Source: Streptomyces lucensis JCM 4490
GTDB taxonomy: Bacteria > Actinomycetota > Actinomycetes > Streptomycetales > Streptomycetaceae
Length of the DNA: 64,000 nucleotides
Reading direction: 5' to 3'
Assembly: GCF_014650035.1 (NCBI RefSeq)
Contig: NZ_BMUE01000002.1
Location: 744,001 to 808,000 of the forward strand
Of this stretch, positions 45,501 to 55,228 are shown piece by piece. The notes beneath the pieces are model-generated. The model saw only the letters and a list, made by a program, of their open reading frames with translations, was not told the origin of the DNA and ran no database searches. Position 1 is the stretch's first letter. Each line of letters begins with the position of its first letter. Position numbers and translations under genes: made by a program.

Positions 45501-45604
45501 GCTACGGCGCGGGGCACGCCGGGGACATGCTGGACGTCTACCGCCGTACCACCCGCAGGGCCCGCGCGGTCGTGGAGGAGCTGTTCTACGGCGACGGGGC
45601 CTGA
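42596..45604 (+). CDS. glnE: Bifunctional glutamine synthetase adenylyltransferase/adenylyl-removing enzyme
   Basis: A 1002-residue regulator that attaches AMP to, and removes it from, type I glutamine synthetase. Its two nucleotidyltransferase domains share the motif G-x-x-GGxELxYxSDxD: GKCGGHELNYVSDVDV (about residue 206, de-adenylylation half) and GRFGGHELGYGSDADV (about 722, adenylylation half). Each is followed by EGRNGPLVRTL or EGKSGPLVRTL and by a GPGGLRDVE or GPGGLSDVE helical segment. ATG 42596 follows GGGGAGG. The target GlnA gene is not in the window. The stop overlaps the convergent PAP2 gene by 19 bp. Confidence 0.95.
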   Translation: MTPGRRSSTFSRLLRHGFTDPSAAERLLDAPELIPVRDDPVLLEALGATADPDLALHGLVRLLEAQSGPASPRDQRALLDTLIAAKPLRDRLLGVLGASTALADHLARHPHDWQALVTYEPRDLHPGVAEFERGLAGAADPVSLRVAYRRCLLSIAARDVCGTTDVAETAAELADLATATLRAALAMARAAAPEDAAACRLAVIAMGKCGGHELNYVSDVDVIFVAEAAEGATEAAALKSATQLASHLMRICSETTVEGSIWPVDANLRPEGRNGPLVRTLSSHLAYYQRWAKTWEFQALLKARPVAGDADLGQAYLDALEPLVWQAAERDNFVADVQKMRRRVVENIPAAEIDRELKLGPGGLRDVEFAVQLLQLVHGRTDASLRSGTTLDALQALAAGGYVGREDAARLDEAYRFLRSLEHRIQLYRLRRTHLVPEAEEDLRRLGRSLGLRTDPVSGLNREWRRHTGVVRRLHEKLFYRPLLDAVAQLAPGEARLRPEAARERLVALGYADPAAALRHIEALASGVTRKAAIQRTLLPVLLGWFADSADPDAGLLNFRKVSDALGKTPWYLRLLRDEGAAAENLARVLSAGRLAPDLLMRAPEAVALLGDGDGGGLAPRDRAQLEPEILAAVGRAENAEQGVTAARGVRRRELFRTAAADIVGSYGTETSPAEADQGALVDRVGAAVSDLTAATLAGTLRAVVRAGWGDTLPTRFAIIGMGRFGGHELGYGSDADVLFVHEPRDGVDEHEAAAAAARVVAEMRRLLQLPSADPPLLIDADLRPEGKSGPLVRTLKSYEAYYRRWSLVWESQALLRAEPVAGDQDLGRRFTELIDPLRYPARGLDEDAVREIRRLKARMESERLPRGADPKLHTKLGPGGLSDVEWTVQLLQMRHGGHEPALRTTRTREALSAARAAGLLSDEDAETLDEAWVLATRVRNAVMLVRGRAGDTFPTEPRELAAVGRYLGYGAGHAGDMLDVYRRTTRRARAVVEELFYGDGA

Positions 45605-46458
45605 GCGGCCGCCGGAGCCGGCTCGGGCGCCGGGGCCGGCACCCGCCGGGGCAGCGCGTGCGGCAGGGCGCCGTACCAGACCCGGGCCGCGCTGAGACCG
45701 AAGGCCAGGCAGAGCACGCCGCCCACCGCGTCCAGCCAGAAGTGGTTGGCCGTGGCGACGATCACCAGCAGGGTGAGGGCCGGATACAGCAGGGCCAGCA
45801 CCCGTACCCACGGCACCGTCGCCAGCGCGAAGACGGTCAGCCCGCACCACAGCGACCAGCCGATGTGCATCGACGGCATCGCCGCGTACTGGTTGGACAT
45901 GTGCTTGAGGTCGCCGGAGGCCATCGAGCCCCACGTGTGGTGCACCATGACGGTGTCCACGAAGTGCCCGCCGCGCATCAACCGGGGCGGCGCGAGCGGA
46001 AACAGATAGTAACCGACCAGGGCCACACCGGTGGTCGCGAACAGCACCAGACGGGTCGCCGCGTACCGGCCGGGATGCCACCGGTACAGCCACACCAGAA
46101 CACCCAGCGTGATGACGAAGTGCAGCGTGGCGTAGTAGTAGTTCATGCCGACGATCAGCCAAGTCACCGAGTTCACGGCATGGTTGACGGACTGCTCCAC
46201 GGCGACGCCCGCACCGTGCTCCACCCGCCAGATCCAGTCGGCGTTGCGCAGGGCCGCGCCCCGCTGCTCCGGGACGGCGTTGCGGATGAGCGAGTACGTC
46301 CAGTAACTCACCGCGATCAGAAGGATCTCGAACCACAACCGCGGCCGCCGCGGACCGCGCAGCCGGCCGAGCGGGCCCCGTGCGGCCTCGCCCGTGACGG
46401 GCCGCGGAACGGCCGCCTTCTCGCGACCTTCCGGCTCTGTGACGGTCGAGTCACTCAT
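45586..46458 (-). CDS. PAP2-superfamily inositol-phosphotransferase-like membrane protein
   Basis: A 290-residue protein with about six TM segments. The phosphatase motifs are of the Aur1/Ipt1-like variant: PPRLM, AMPSMHIGWSLW (catalytic His) and ATANHFWLDAVGG (second His and Asp). Related enzymes transfer or hydrolyse lipid phosphate groups, so a role in membrane lipid or cell-envelope metabolism is likely. ATG 46458 is used; ATG 46464 is almost equivalent. The C-terminus is Pro/Ala-rich. It is convergent with glnE and upstream of nothing cotranscribed. Confidence 0.85.
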   Translation of the reverse strand: MSDSTVTEPEGREKAAVPRPVTGEAARGPLGRLRGPRRPRLWFEILLIAVSYWTYSLIRNAVPEQRGAALRNADWIWRVEHGAGVAVEQSVNHAVNSVTWLIVGMNYYYATLHFVITLGVLVWLYRWHPGRYAATRLVLFATTGVALVGYYLFPLAPPRLMRGGHFVDTVMVHHTWGSMASGDLKHMSNQYAAMPSMHIGWSLWCGLTVFALATVPWVRVLALLYPALTLLVIVATANHFWLDAVGGVLCLAFGLSAARVWYGALPHALPRRVPAPAPEPAPAAAQAPSP

Positions 46459-46526
46459 AGGCATCAAGTCTGCCAGACAGGGCTTCCTCGCCCGATCATC
46501 CCAAGGTCGGGTCCGGAACGCACCTT

Positions 46527-47585
46527 CTACACCGTACGGACGACATGCGGCGCCGAGGCGGTCGAGCCGCGCACCACCAGCTCCGGCATGAACACGAACT
46601 CGCTGTGCGGCGCGGGCGTGCCGCCGATCTCCTCCAGCAGCGTGCGCACCGCCGCCTGCCCCATCGCCGGGACCGGCTTGCGGACCGTCGTGAGCGGCGG
46701 GTCGGTGAAGGCGATCAGCGTCGAGTCGTCGAAGCCCACCACCGAGATGTCCCGCGGCACCTGCAGACCCAGCTGCCGGGCGGCCCGTATCGCGCCCAGC
46801 GCCATCATGTCGCTGGCGCAGACCACCGCGGTGCAGTCCCGGTCGATGAGCGCCTTGGCGGCCGCCTGGCCGCCCTCCAGCGTGTACAGCGAGTGCTGGA
46901 CCAGCTGGGACTCGGTCTCCTCGGCGCTCAGCCCCAACTGGTCCTGCACCGCCCGGACGAAGCCCTCGATCTTGCGCTGGACCGGGACGTAGCGCTTCGG
47001 CCCGAGGGCCAGGCCTATGCGGGTGTGCCCGAGCGAGACCAGGTGGGTCACCGCCAGGCTCATCGCCGCCCGGTCGTCGGGCGAGATGAACGGCGCCTGC
47101 ACCTTCGGCGAGAAGCCGTCGACGAGGACGAAGGGCACGCCCTGCGCCCGCAGCCGCTCGTAGCGCTCCATGTCCGCGGTGGTGTCGGCGTGCAGCCCGG
47201 AGACGTAGATGATGCCCGCGACGCCCCGGTCGACGAGCATCTCGGTCAGCTCGTCCTCCGTCGACCCGCCGGGGGTCTGGGTGGCGAGGATCGGGGTGTA
47301 GCCCTGCCGGGTCAGCGCCTGTCCGATGACCTGTGCCAGAGCCGGGAATATCGGGTTCTCCAGCTCCGGAGTTATCAGGCCCACCAACCCCTCACTGCGT
47401 TGGCGCAGCCGCACCGGACGCTCGTAACCGAGGACGTCCAGTGCGGCGAGCACGGAATGGCGGGTGGTGGCGGCGACGCCTGGCTTCCCGTTGAGGACGC
47501 GGCTGACGGTCGCTTCGCTCACCCCCGCTTGCGCAGCGATGTCGGCAAGCCGTGTGGTCACAGGATTGGACTGTACCGGCCGCAT
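46527..47585 (-). CDS. malR: LacI-family maltose regulon repressor MalR
   Basis: A 352-residue repressor. The N-terminal LacI helix-turn-helix is TRLADIAAQAGVSEATVSRVLNGKPGVAATTRHSVLAALDVLGYERP. The periplasmic-binding-like effector domain follows (GLITPELENPIFPAL, FVLVDG, SDMMALGAIRAARQLGLQVPRDISVVGFDD, LTTVRKPV). In Streptomyces this protein represses the maltose genes and the amylases, and maltodextrin relieves repression. ATG 47585 lies 1 bp after the aglA stop, so here malR is the last gene of the operon it should control. The MTTR-like start at residue 9 (GTG) is a possible alternative. Confidence 0.93.
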   Translation of the reverse strand: MRPVQSNPVTTRLADIAAQAGVSEATVSRVLNGKPGVAATTRHSVLAALDVLGYERPVRLRQRSEGLVGLITPELENPIFPALAQVIGQALTRQGYTPILATQTPGGSTEDELTEMLVDRGVAGIIYVSGLHADTTADMERYERLRAQGVPFVLVDGFSPKVQAPFISPDDRAAMSLAVTHLVSLGHTRIGLALGPKRYVPVQRKIEGFVRAVQDQLGLSAEETESQLVQHSLYTLEGGQAAAKALIDRDCTAVVCASDMMALGAIRAARQLGLQVPRDISVVGFDDSTLIAFTDPPLTTVRKPVPAMGQAAVRTLLEEIGGTPAPHSEFVFMPELVVRGSTASAPHVVRTV

Positions 47586-47586
47586 G

Positions 47587-49236
<1,650 letters not shown>

Positions 49237-49289
49237 GGATTCCCTTAGGGATGCGGGGGGAACGACGGAGGCGCTTGCTGACGAGCGTG

Positions 49290-49314
49290 GGCCGGGCGGG
49301 GTCTCCGCCCGGCC
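49290..49314 (-). terminator. Hairpin between malG and aglA
   Basis: GGCCGGGCGG (49290-49299) and CCGCCCGGCC (49305-49314) form a perfect 10-bp stem with a 5-nt loop in the 89-bp malG-aglA gap. It is followed (on the minus strand) by a CTTGCTG heptamer, read on the plus strand at 49274-49280, close to the aglA ribosome site. It is a partial terminator that may separate transport from hydrolase expression. Confidence 0.6.
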
Positions 49315-49325
49315 GGGGCCGGTGG

Positions 49326-50237
49326 TCAGGACTTGGTGCCGCCGGCTGTCAGCCCGGAGACCAGGCTGCGCTGGACGAGCATGAACACGAGGGCCGCGGG
49401 GATGGTGATGATGATCGCCGTGGCCGAGGTCCACGCCCAGTCGGGCCGCTGGTCCTGGGCGAAGGTGCGGATGCCGACCGCGAGCGTGTAGTGGTCGGAC
49501 TGCATGAACTGCGTGGCGTAGGCGACCTCGCCCCAGGCGGTGAGGAAGCTGTAGAACGCGGTCACCGCGAGGCCGGGCTTGGCCAGGGGCACGATCAGCC
49601 GCCAGAAGGTGCCGAACGGGGTGAGGCCGTCCACGCGGCCCGCCTCGTCGATCTCCTTGGGGATCGTGTCGAAGTAGCCCTTCATCATCCAGGCGCAGAA
49701 CGGGACCGCGGTGGTCGCGTACGCCAGGATCAGGCCGAGGTAGTTGTCCAGCAGGTTCAGGTCGGACATCAGCAGGTACAGCGGCACGATCAGCACGATG
49801 CTCGGGAACATCTGGGTGACCAGGAAGGTCCACATCAGCTGCCTGCTGCCGGGGAACTTCATCCGGGACACCGCGTAGCCGGCGGTCGCCGCGAGGAAGA
49901 CGCCGAGCGCGGTGGTGCCGCCCGCCACGATGACGGTGTTCAGGAACCACTTGGGCAGGTCCGAGTGGGACAGCACGTCGGTGTAGTTGTGCAGGCTGAA
50001 GTCGTCCAGCACCTTGCCGGGCTGCTGCCAGGCGTCCTTCGGGCCGAGCGAGATGAAGAAGATCCAGGCCACCGGGAAGGCCGCGATCAGCGTGGCGAGG
50101 ATCAGCGTGCCGTGCAGGGCGAGCGAGGCCCCGAGACCGCGCTCCTCACGGCCGCGCACCTTGCGGGCCTGGGGGGCGGGGGCGGGCTGGGCGGCGGAGC
50201 GGGCGGGCGCGGCGCTCTCGTGCGTTGCTGCGGTCAT
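49326..50237 (-). CDS. malG: Maltose/maltodextrin ABC permease MalG
   Basis: A 303-residue permease with six TM segments and the EAA loop EIDEAGRVDGLTPFGTFWRLIVPLAKPG, which docks the ATPase. It pairs with MalF to form the channel for maltodextrins delivered by MalE. The gene lies 12 bp after malF. No ATPase gene is present; Streptomyces carbohydrate importers use the shared MsiK ATPase encoded elsewhere. Confidence 0.94.
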   Translation of the reverse strand: MTAATHESAAPARSAAQPAPAPQARKVRGREERGLGASLALHGTLILATLIAAFPVAWIFFISLGPKDAWQQPGKVLDDFSLHNYTDVLSHSDLPKWFLNTVIVAGGTTALGVFLAATAGYAVSRMKFPGSRQLMWTFLVTQMFPSIVLIVPLYLLMSDLNLLDNYLGLILAYATTAVPFCAWMMKGYFDTIPKEIDEAGRVDGLTPFGTFWRLIVPLAKPGLAVTAFYSFLTAWGEVAYATQFMQSDHYTLAVGIRTFAQDQRPDWAWTSATAIIITIPAALVFMLVQRSLVSGLTAGGTKS

Positions 50238-50249
50238 GACGATGGCTCC

Positions 50250-51254
50250 TTACGCCTGCTCGGACTTCAGGGTGCTGCGGCGGTAGAACGTCGAGAAGGC
50301 CATCAGGAGGGCGAGGATGATGATGCCGTAGGTCGCCGCTCCCGCGTAGTCCGAAATGCCGGTGAAGGCCTTGCGGAAGGCGAAGGTGACCAGGATGTCG
50401 GTGTCGCCGGTCGTGTTGTTGCCCAGCAGCAGGTAGATGACGTTGAACATGTTGAACGTCCAGATGCAGCCCAGCAGGATCACGGTGTTCGTCACCGGGC
50501 GCAGGCCGGGCAGGGTGACGTTGACGAAGCGCTGCCAGGGCGAGGCGCCGTCCATCTCGGCCGCCTCGTACAGCTCCTTCGGGATCGACTGCAGACCGCC
50601 GAGGACGGCGACCATGTTGAAGGGGATGCCGATCCAGACGTTCACCATGATGACGGCGATCTTCTGGGCCATCGGGGTGCCGAGCCAGTTCTGCTCGGGC
50701 AGGCCGAAGGCCGTGATGATCTCGTTGAAGACGCCGTACTGGGAGTTGAGCATCAGCCGCCAGGCGAAGACGCCGATGAACGACGGGACGGCCCAGGGCA
50801 GGATCAGCATCGCCCGGTAGAAGCCGCGCAGGCGCATCTCGCGGTTGAGGAGCACCGCGAGCCCCATGCCGAGGCCGACCTGGAGGGCGACGCAGGAGAC
50901 GGTCCACAGGATCGTCCAGACCAGGCGGGGGTAGAAGTCGCTGTCAGCGCCCGACAGCACGTGCCAGTAGTTGTCGAGACCGACGAAGCGGTAGGTCGCC
51001 GGTCGGTGGAAGGCGCCGATCGTGGAGGCGACGTTCGACTCGTTGGCGTCGGTGAGGGACTGGTAGATGCCGTAGCCCAGGGGGTACAGGACCAGTACGG
51101 CGATGACGACGGCGACCGGGGTCACCATCGCCCAGGCGTACCAGTGCTTCTCCCACGACCGCCTGAGCGCCGAAACGCGTGCGGGGCGCGGGGACTTCTC
51201 GCCTCGCGCTGTCTTGTCGGTCTGTCCGGGGCTCGCTGCGGTCGTCATGGTCAT
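50250..51254 (-). CDS. malF: Maltose/maltodextrin ABC permease MalF
   Basis: A 334-residue permease with six to seven TM segments. The EAA loop is ELYEAAEMDGASPWQRFVNVTLPGLRPV. The N-terminus is a positively charged tail (TARGEKSPRPARVSALRRSWEKHWY). ATG 51254 and ATG 51248 are adjacent in-frame possibilities. It follows malE after a 129-bp gap with competing hairpins. Confidence 0.94.
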   Translation of the reverse strand: MTMTTAASPGQTDKTARGEKSPRPARVSALRRSWEKHWYAWAMVTPVAVVIAVLVLYPLGYGIYQSLTDANESNVASTIGAFHRPATYRFVGLDNYWHVLSGADSDFYPRLVWTILWTVSCVALQVGLGMGLAVLLNREMRLRGFYRAMLILPWAVPSFIGVFAWRLMLNSQYGVFNEIITAFGLPEQNWLGTPMAQKIAVIMVNVWIGIPFNMVAVLGGLQSIPKELYEAAEMDGASPWQRFVNVTLPGLRPVTNTVILLGCIWTFNMFNVIYLLLGNNTTGDTDILVTFAFRKAFTGISDYAGAATYGIIILALLMAFSTFYRRSTLKSEQA

Positions 51255-51287
51255 CGGCTCTTTCGCGGCAGAAGTCTGGTGGTTCCC

Positions 51288-51346
51288 GCAGCCCCGGGGA
51301 GCCCCGTTCGGGGCGGCAGCGGGGAAACGTGTTTCCCCGGGGCTGC
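51288..51346 (-). promoter_or_regulatory. Competing hairpins between malE and malF
   Basis: An outer 12-bp stem, GCAGCCCCGGGG (51288-51299) with CCCCGGGGCTGC (51335-51346), overlaps an inner stem, GGGGAAAC (51321-51328) with GTTTCCCC (51331-51338). The two share bases 51335-51338 and cannot form fully at once. This is the classic place for an element that leaves more malE than malFG mRNA. Confidence 0.65.
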
Positions 51347-51383
51347 GTGTCCTTCGGTTACCGTGCGGCTACTGACGGTCTGG

Positions 51384-52673
51384 TCAGCCGATGGAGTAGC
51401 CGGGCAGGAGCTTCTGGAACTCCTTGGCGGTGGCGTCCAGGCCGGACTTGACCGACGTGTCGCCCTGGAGGATCTTCACGTAGTTCTGGGCGAGCGGCGT
51501 GAAGAGGGAACCGACCTGCGGGAGCGCGACGCGCGGGCGGGCGGTCTGCTCCAGGATGGGCTTGAAGCCGGCGATCTTGGCGTCCGACGTGACCTTGTCG
51601 GTGTACGCCGACTTGCGGGTCGGCAGGGTGCCGGTCTTCTCCGCGATGGTGACCTGGCTCTTGGTGGACGTCATGAACTGCGTGAACAGGTAGCTGGCGT
51701 CCAGGTTGCCCGAGCCCTGGTAGACGGCGAGGTTGTGACCGCCGGTCGGGGCCTGGGCCTTGCCGCCCTCACCGGCCGGGACGGGGGCGTAGCCGAGGTT
51801 GCTCTCCTTGCCCTTGAACGCCTTGCCGGTCAGGTCGTCGCCGACCGACCAGGGGCCCTGGACCAGCATGGCGACCTTGCCGTTCTTGAAGGCGGTCTGC
51901 ATGTTCTGGTAGGCGTTCGCGAAGTCGACCTTCATCGAGGCCTCGTCGTTGATCTGCTTCGCGGTGGTGAGCGCCTTCACGGCGGCGGCGTCGCTGATCG
52001 TGATCTTCTTCTCGGACGGCTGGGCCATGTCCGCGCCGTTGCTGTAGAGCAGCGGGAGCAGGAAGTAGGCGTCGGGGTTCAGGTAGGTGCCGTAGGCCCC
52101 GGTCTTCTTCTTGATGGTCTTGGAGTCGGCGATGAACTCGTCCCAGGTGGCCGGCGGCTTCGAGATGCCGGCCTTCTTCAGCAGGTCCTTGTTGTACAGC
52201 AGCGCGAGGGTGTCGGTGACCGACGGCACGCCGTAGGTCTTGCCGTTGTACTTGGCCGTGTTCATCGGGCCGGTGTTGAAGTCCGAGGTGTCCTTCAGCG
52301 CCGCGGTGCCGTCGAGCGGGGCGATGTAGCCGAGCGAGGCGTACTCCGCCATCAGGCCGACGTCGGTGCGGACGACGTCCGGAGCACCCTTGCCGCTCTT
52401 GGCGGCCGACTTGAACTTCTGCTCGACGTCGGTGAAGGGGACGTTCTGGTAGTTCACCTTGATCTTCGGGTACTTGGCCTCGAACTCCGAGATCAGGGCC
52501 TTGTACGCCGGGGCCTCGTTCGCCGCGTCGGAGGTGTCCCAGTACGTGATCGTGCCGGAGACGTCCTTGGGGTCCTTGGGCTTGCTGGACGCGTTGTCGT
52601 CCGAGCCGCCACAGGCGGTGGCGGAGAGGGCGATCACGGTGACCGCGGCGGCGATCGATATGCCACGTCGCAT
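51384..52673 (-). CDS. malE: Maltose/maltodextrin-binding lipoprotein MalE
   Basis: A 429-residue solute-binding lipoprotein. The signal peptide ends at ALSATAC, with the lipidated Cys at 21. The mature protein carries GTITYWDTSDAANEAPAYKALISEFEAKYPKIKVNY, VPSVTDTLALLYNKDLLKKAG and QGPWSVGDDL, and has the extracellular family-1 binding-protein fold. ATG 52673 follows AGGAG at 6-7 bp. It heads malE-malF-malG-aglA-malR. CTTGC/GCAAG repeats about 100-155 bp upstream are likely MalR sites. Confidence 0.94.
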   Translation of the reverse strand: MRRGISIAAAVTVIALSATACGGSDDNASSKPKDPKDVSGTITYWDTSDAANEAPAYKALISEFEAKYPKIKVNYQNVPFTDVEQKFKSAAKSGKGAPDVVRTDVGLMAEYASLGYIAPLDGTAALKDTSDFNTGPMNTAKYNGKTYGVPSVTDTLALLYNKDLLKKAGISKPPATWDEFIADSKTIKKKTGAYGTYLNPDAYFLLPLLYSNGADMAQPSEKKITISDAAAVKALTTAKQINDEASMKVDFANAYQNMQTAFKNGKVAMLVQGPWSVGDDLTGKAFKGKESNLGYAPVPAGEGGKAQAPTGGHNLAVYQGSGNLDASYLFTQFMTSTKSQVTIAEKTGTLPTRKSAYTDKVTSDAKIAGFKPILEQTARPRVALPQVGSLFTPLAQNYVKILQGDTSVKSGLDATAKEFQKLLPGYSIG

Positions 52674-52769
52674 ATGAGCTCCTAGAAGTGGGGTGCCCGG
52701 ATCATCCCTTGGGAGGACCGCGGGTGCCGTCTGTCCCAATCGACGGCCGCCGGGCGCGGGAGGAACGTA

Positions 52770-52828
52770 GCAAGCGTGCAAGTCCTTGCGAAAGATGTTG
52801 CAAGAAGATTTCTGCAACATCCGGCAAG
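52770..52828. promoter_or_regulatory. CTTGC/GCAAG cluster upstream of malE, probable MalR region
   Basis: GCAAG occurs at 52770, 52778, 52800 and 52824, and CTTGC at 52785, in an AT-richer 60-bp stretch (..gaaagatgttgcaagaagatttctgcaac..). The same CTTGC core precedes aglA, the amylase and the pullulanase. It lies between malE and the signal-peptidase gene, both on the minus strand, so it serves malE. Confidence 0.6.
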
Positions 52829-52874
52829 CGTGACGTTTCCGTTACCGGCATGCTCCGTTCGCCTTCGCGGGCCG

Positions 52875-53348
52875 TCACCGCGCGGACCGGCGGGGTGCGC
52901 GCCGGTGGGTGCGCAGCGCGACCCCCACCACGCGCTCCACGGGGAAGTAGCCGATCTGGCGCGAGTCCACACTCTCCTCCGCGTTGTCCCCCAGCACCAC
53001 CACCGAGCCGGGCGGAACCGGCCCGGAGCCCAGCCGCCCGGCCGCGGCGGCGGGCACCGGGTCGCCGGGCAGGGCCGCCAGCCGCTTGATCATGAGGTGT
53101 CCCCGCCGGTCCGGCCAGCTCCAGGACGAGAAGCGGGCGTCCGGGTCCGGCTTCTCCACCACGACGACCTGTCCGGCCCGCAGCCGCGCCGCCCGCACCC
53201 GTCGCCCGATCAGCACGTCCCCGGCCTCCAGCGTGGGCCGCATGCTCACCCCTCTCACGGTGATCACGACGGTGCGACGCCGGACCCACAGCAGACAGGC
53301 GCCGACGACGGCGAGGACACCGAGGACACCGAGGACGGCGGCGGTCAC
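52875..53348 (-). CDS. Short S26 signal peptidase, putative leader peptidase of the Cys-peptide cluster
   Basis: A 157-residue membrane protease. One N-terminal TM helix (AAVLGVLGVLAVVGACLLWV) precedes the S26 core: box B GVSMRPTLEAGDVLIG (nucleophile Ser), box D HLMIKRLAALPGDP (general-base Lys) and box E VVLGDNAEESVDSRQIGYFP. It is shorter than housekeeping SipW-Z proteins of about 250-320 residues. GTG 53348 overlaps the ABC stop (GTGA). Its place in the cluster suggests that it removes the leader of the exported peptide, whose leader ends in an ADA site. Confidence 0.88.
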   Translation of the reverse strand: MTAAVLGVLGVLAVVGACLLWVRRRTVVITVRGVSMRPTLEAGDVLIGRRVRAARLRAGQVVVVEKPDPDARFSSWSWPDRRGHLMIKRLAALPGDPVPAAAAGRLGSGPVPPGSVVVLGDNAEESVDSRQIGYFPVERVVGVALRTHRRAPRRSAR

Positions 53349-55228
53349 CGCGTGTACCCCGCGGCCTGGCGGTGGAACAGCCGTGCGTAGCGGCCGTTCG
53401 CGGCGACCAGCTCGGCGTGGCCGCCGTGCTCCACGACCCTCCCGCGGCGCAGCACCACGATCAGGTCCGCCTCGCGGGCCGCGCCGAGGCGGTGGGAGAT
53501 CAGCAGGCTCGTCCGCCCCCGCCGGTGCCGCCGGACGGCCTCGGCCACCTCGTGCTCCGCCTCCGGGTCCAGCCCCGAGGCGGGTTCGTCCAGGATCAGC
53601 AGGTCGGGATCGTCGCGCAGGAAGGCCCGCGCCAGCGCGACCCGCTGCCACTGGCCCCCGGACAGCTCGACGCCCTCCTCGTCACCGTCGCCGAAGGAAC
53701 GGGACAGCAGGGTGTCGTAGCCGCGGGGCAGCGCCGCCAGCGTGTCGTGGACGCCGACGGCCGTGGCGGCCGAGGCGACCTTCCCGGCCCGGTCCAGCTG
53801 CCCGAGCGCGATGTTCTCGGCGGCCGTCAGGTCGTAGCGCACGAAGTCCTGGAACACCGCCCCGATCCGGCGGCGCAGCTGATCGGGGTCGACGTGCCGG
53901 ATGTCGGTGCCGTCCCACAGGATGCTGCCGCGCGTCGGGTCGTAGAACCGGCACAGCAGCTTCACCAGCGTGCTCTTGCCGGCGCCGTTGTCCCCGACGA
54001 GGGCCAGCGTGCCCCCGTACGGGATGGTCAGGCTCACCCCGCGCAGCACCCAGTCGTGCTGCTCGGAGTAGCGGAACCAGACGTCCCGCAGCTCGATGCC
54101 GCGCCGCAGCCGCGGCAGCGGCGCGGGCTGCGGCGGCACCGGCAGGTCCGGCGGCGCGGTCGTCACGTCGAGGTAGTGCTCGAACAGCAGCAGGTGCTGG
54201 TGCGTCACGGCGGCGGACGCCGCGATGCCGGCGAGACCGCCCTGCACGGCGGCGATCGCCGAGGTGAGCACCACGAGGTCGCCGACGGTGAGGTCGCCGC
54301 GGGCCGCCGCGCGCACGGCCCAGACCAGGCCGGCCGCCGCGATCCCCGCCGAGACCACCGCGGGCAGGGCCTGGAGGGCCGTCGTCCGCAGCTCCATCCG
54401 CCGCCGGACGGCGTTGATCGCCTCCCGGTCCCGCCGCATCCGCCGGCGCAGGTGGCCGCCGATGCCGAACAGCCTGATCTCCTTGGCCGCCTCCACGCTG
54501 CCCAGCAGGTGCGCGTAGAAGGACTCCCGCCGCTCCAGCGACGTGGTGCGCAGGGTGGCCCGGGACCAGGCGCGGGCCAGCCGCAGCTCCGCGGCGAGGG
54601 CCGGCAGCGCGCCGAGCAGCACCACGCCCGCGAGGTGAGGGTTGATCACCCACAGGGACACCACGAACCCGCTCACCGTCACCCCCGCGTGGGCGAGCGC
54701 CACGGCCGCCGTCACGATCTGGACCGGCGTGTCCTGGCCGCACTGCTCGGCCAGCCTGAGCCGGTCCAGCGCGGCGGGGTCCTCGAAGCGGGCCAGCCCG
54801 GAGAAGCCGTTCACCCGGGCGTAGAGCCGGTCCTGGGCCGCCAGCCCCACCGAGCGGGCCAGCTCGCCGCTCAGCAGCCGCTCCAGGTGCGGCAGCAGCG
54901 CCGCCGCGACGCCGGTGCCGGCCAGCGCGGCGGCCGGGCCCGCCACCCGCGGCGCCGTCCCGTGCCCCGCCCCGGCCAGCAGGTCCAGCACGTCCCGGGT
55001 GAGCCACGCGGCCAGCACGGGCAGCGCGGCGCCCAGCAGCGTGGCGAGCACGATGCCCAGCAGCGCGAGGGGCGCGGCCCGGACGGCGAGCAGCAGCACC
55101 GCCCGCGCCCCGGCCACCCGCCCGCGGGAGCGCCCGGTCGCGGGGCCGGGCACCGCCCCGTCACCGCTCGTCACAGCGTCACCAGGAGTCACCGGGTCAC
55201 CGGCCGCCACTGCTTCACCGGCGGTCAC
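53345..55228 (-). CDS. ABC exporter (fused TM-ATPase) without C39 peptidase, Cys-peptide cluster
   Basis: A 627-residue half-transporter. A short VTxGxAV-repeated N-terminus precedes six TM helices (about residues 45-330), then the ATPase, with Walker A GDNGAGKS, Q-loop AVFQDFVRYDLTAAENIAL, signature LSGGQWQRVALARAFL, Walker B LLILDEPASGLDPEAEHEV and H-loop ISHRLG. There is no N-terminal C39 or pseudo-C39 domain, so it exports but does not cleave. GTG 55228 overlaps the redoxin stop (GTGA). It is probably the exporter of the six-Cys peptide. Confidence 0.9.
   Translation of the reverse strand: MTAGEAVAAGDPVTPGDAVTSGDGAVPGPATGRSRGRVAGARAVLLLAVRAAPLALLGIVLATLLGAALPVLAAWLTRDVLDLLAGAGHGTAPRVAGPAAALAGTGVAAALLPHLERLLSGELARSVGLAAQDRLYARVNGFSGLARFEDPAALDRLRLAEQCGQDTPVQIVTAAVALAHAGVTVSGFVVSLWVINPHLAGVVLLGALPALAAELRLARAWSRATLRTTSLERRESFYAHLLGSVEAAKEIRLFGIGGHLRRRMRRDREAINAVRRRMELRTTALQALPAVVSAGIAAAGLVWAVRAAARGDLTVGDLVVLTSAIAAVQGGLAGIAASAAVTHQHLLLFEHYLDVTTAPPDLPVPPQPAPLPRLRRGIELRDVWFRYSEQHDWVLRGVSLTIPYGGTLALVGDNGAGKSTLVKLLCRFYDPTRGSILWDGTDIRHVDPDQLRRRIGAVFQDFVRYDLTAAENIALGQLDRAGKVASAATAVGVHDTLAALPRGYDTLLSRSFGDGDEEGVELSGGQWQRVALARAFLRDDPDLLILDEPASGLDPEAEHEVAEAVRRHRRGRTSLLISHRLGAAREADLIVVLRRGRVVEHGGHAELVAANGRYARLFHRQAAGYTR

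Noticed and set aside
52875..53348. Housekeeping signal peptidase I
   Set aside because: Only 157 residues with one TM helix, and coupled by overlap to the ABC gene; the general enzymes in Streptomyces are longer and lie elsewhere.
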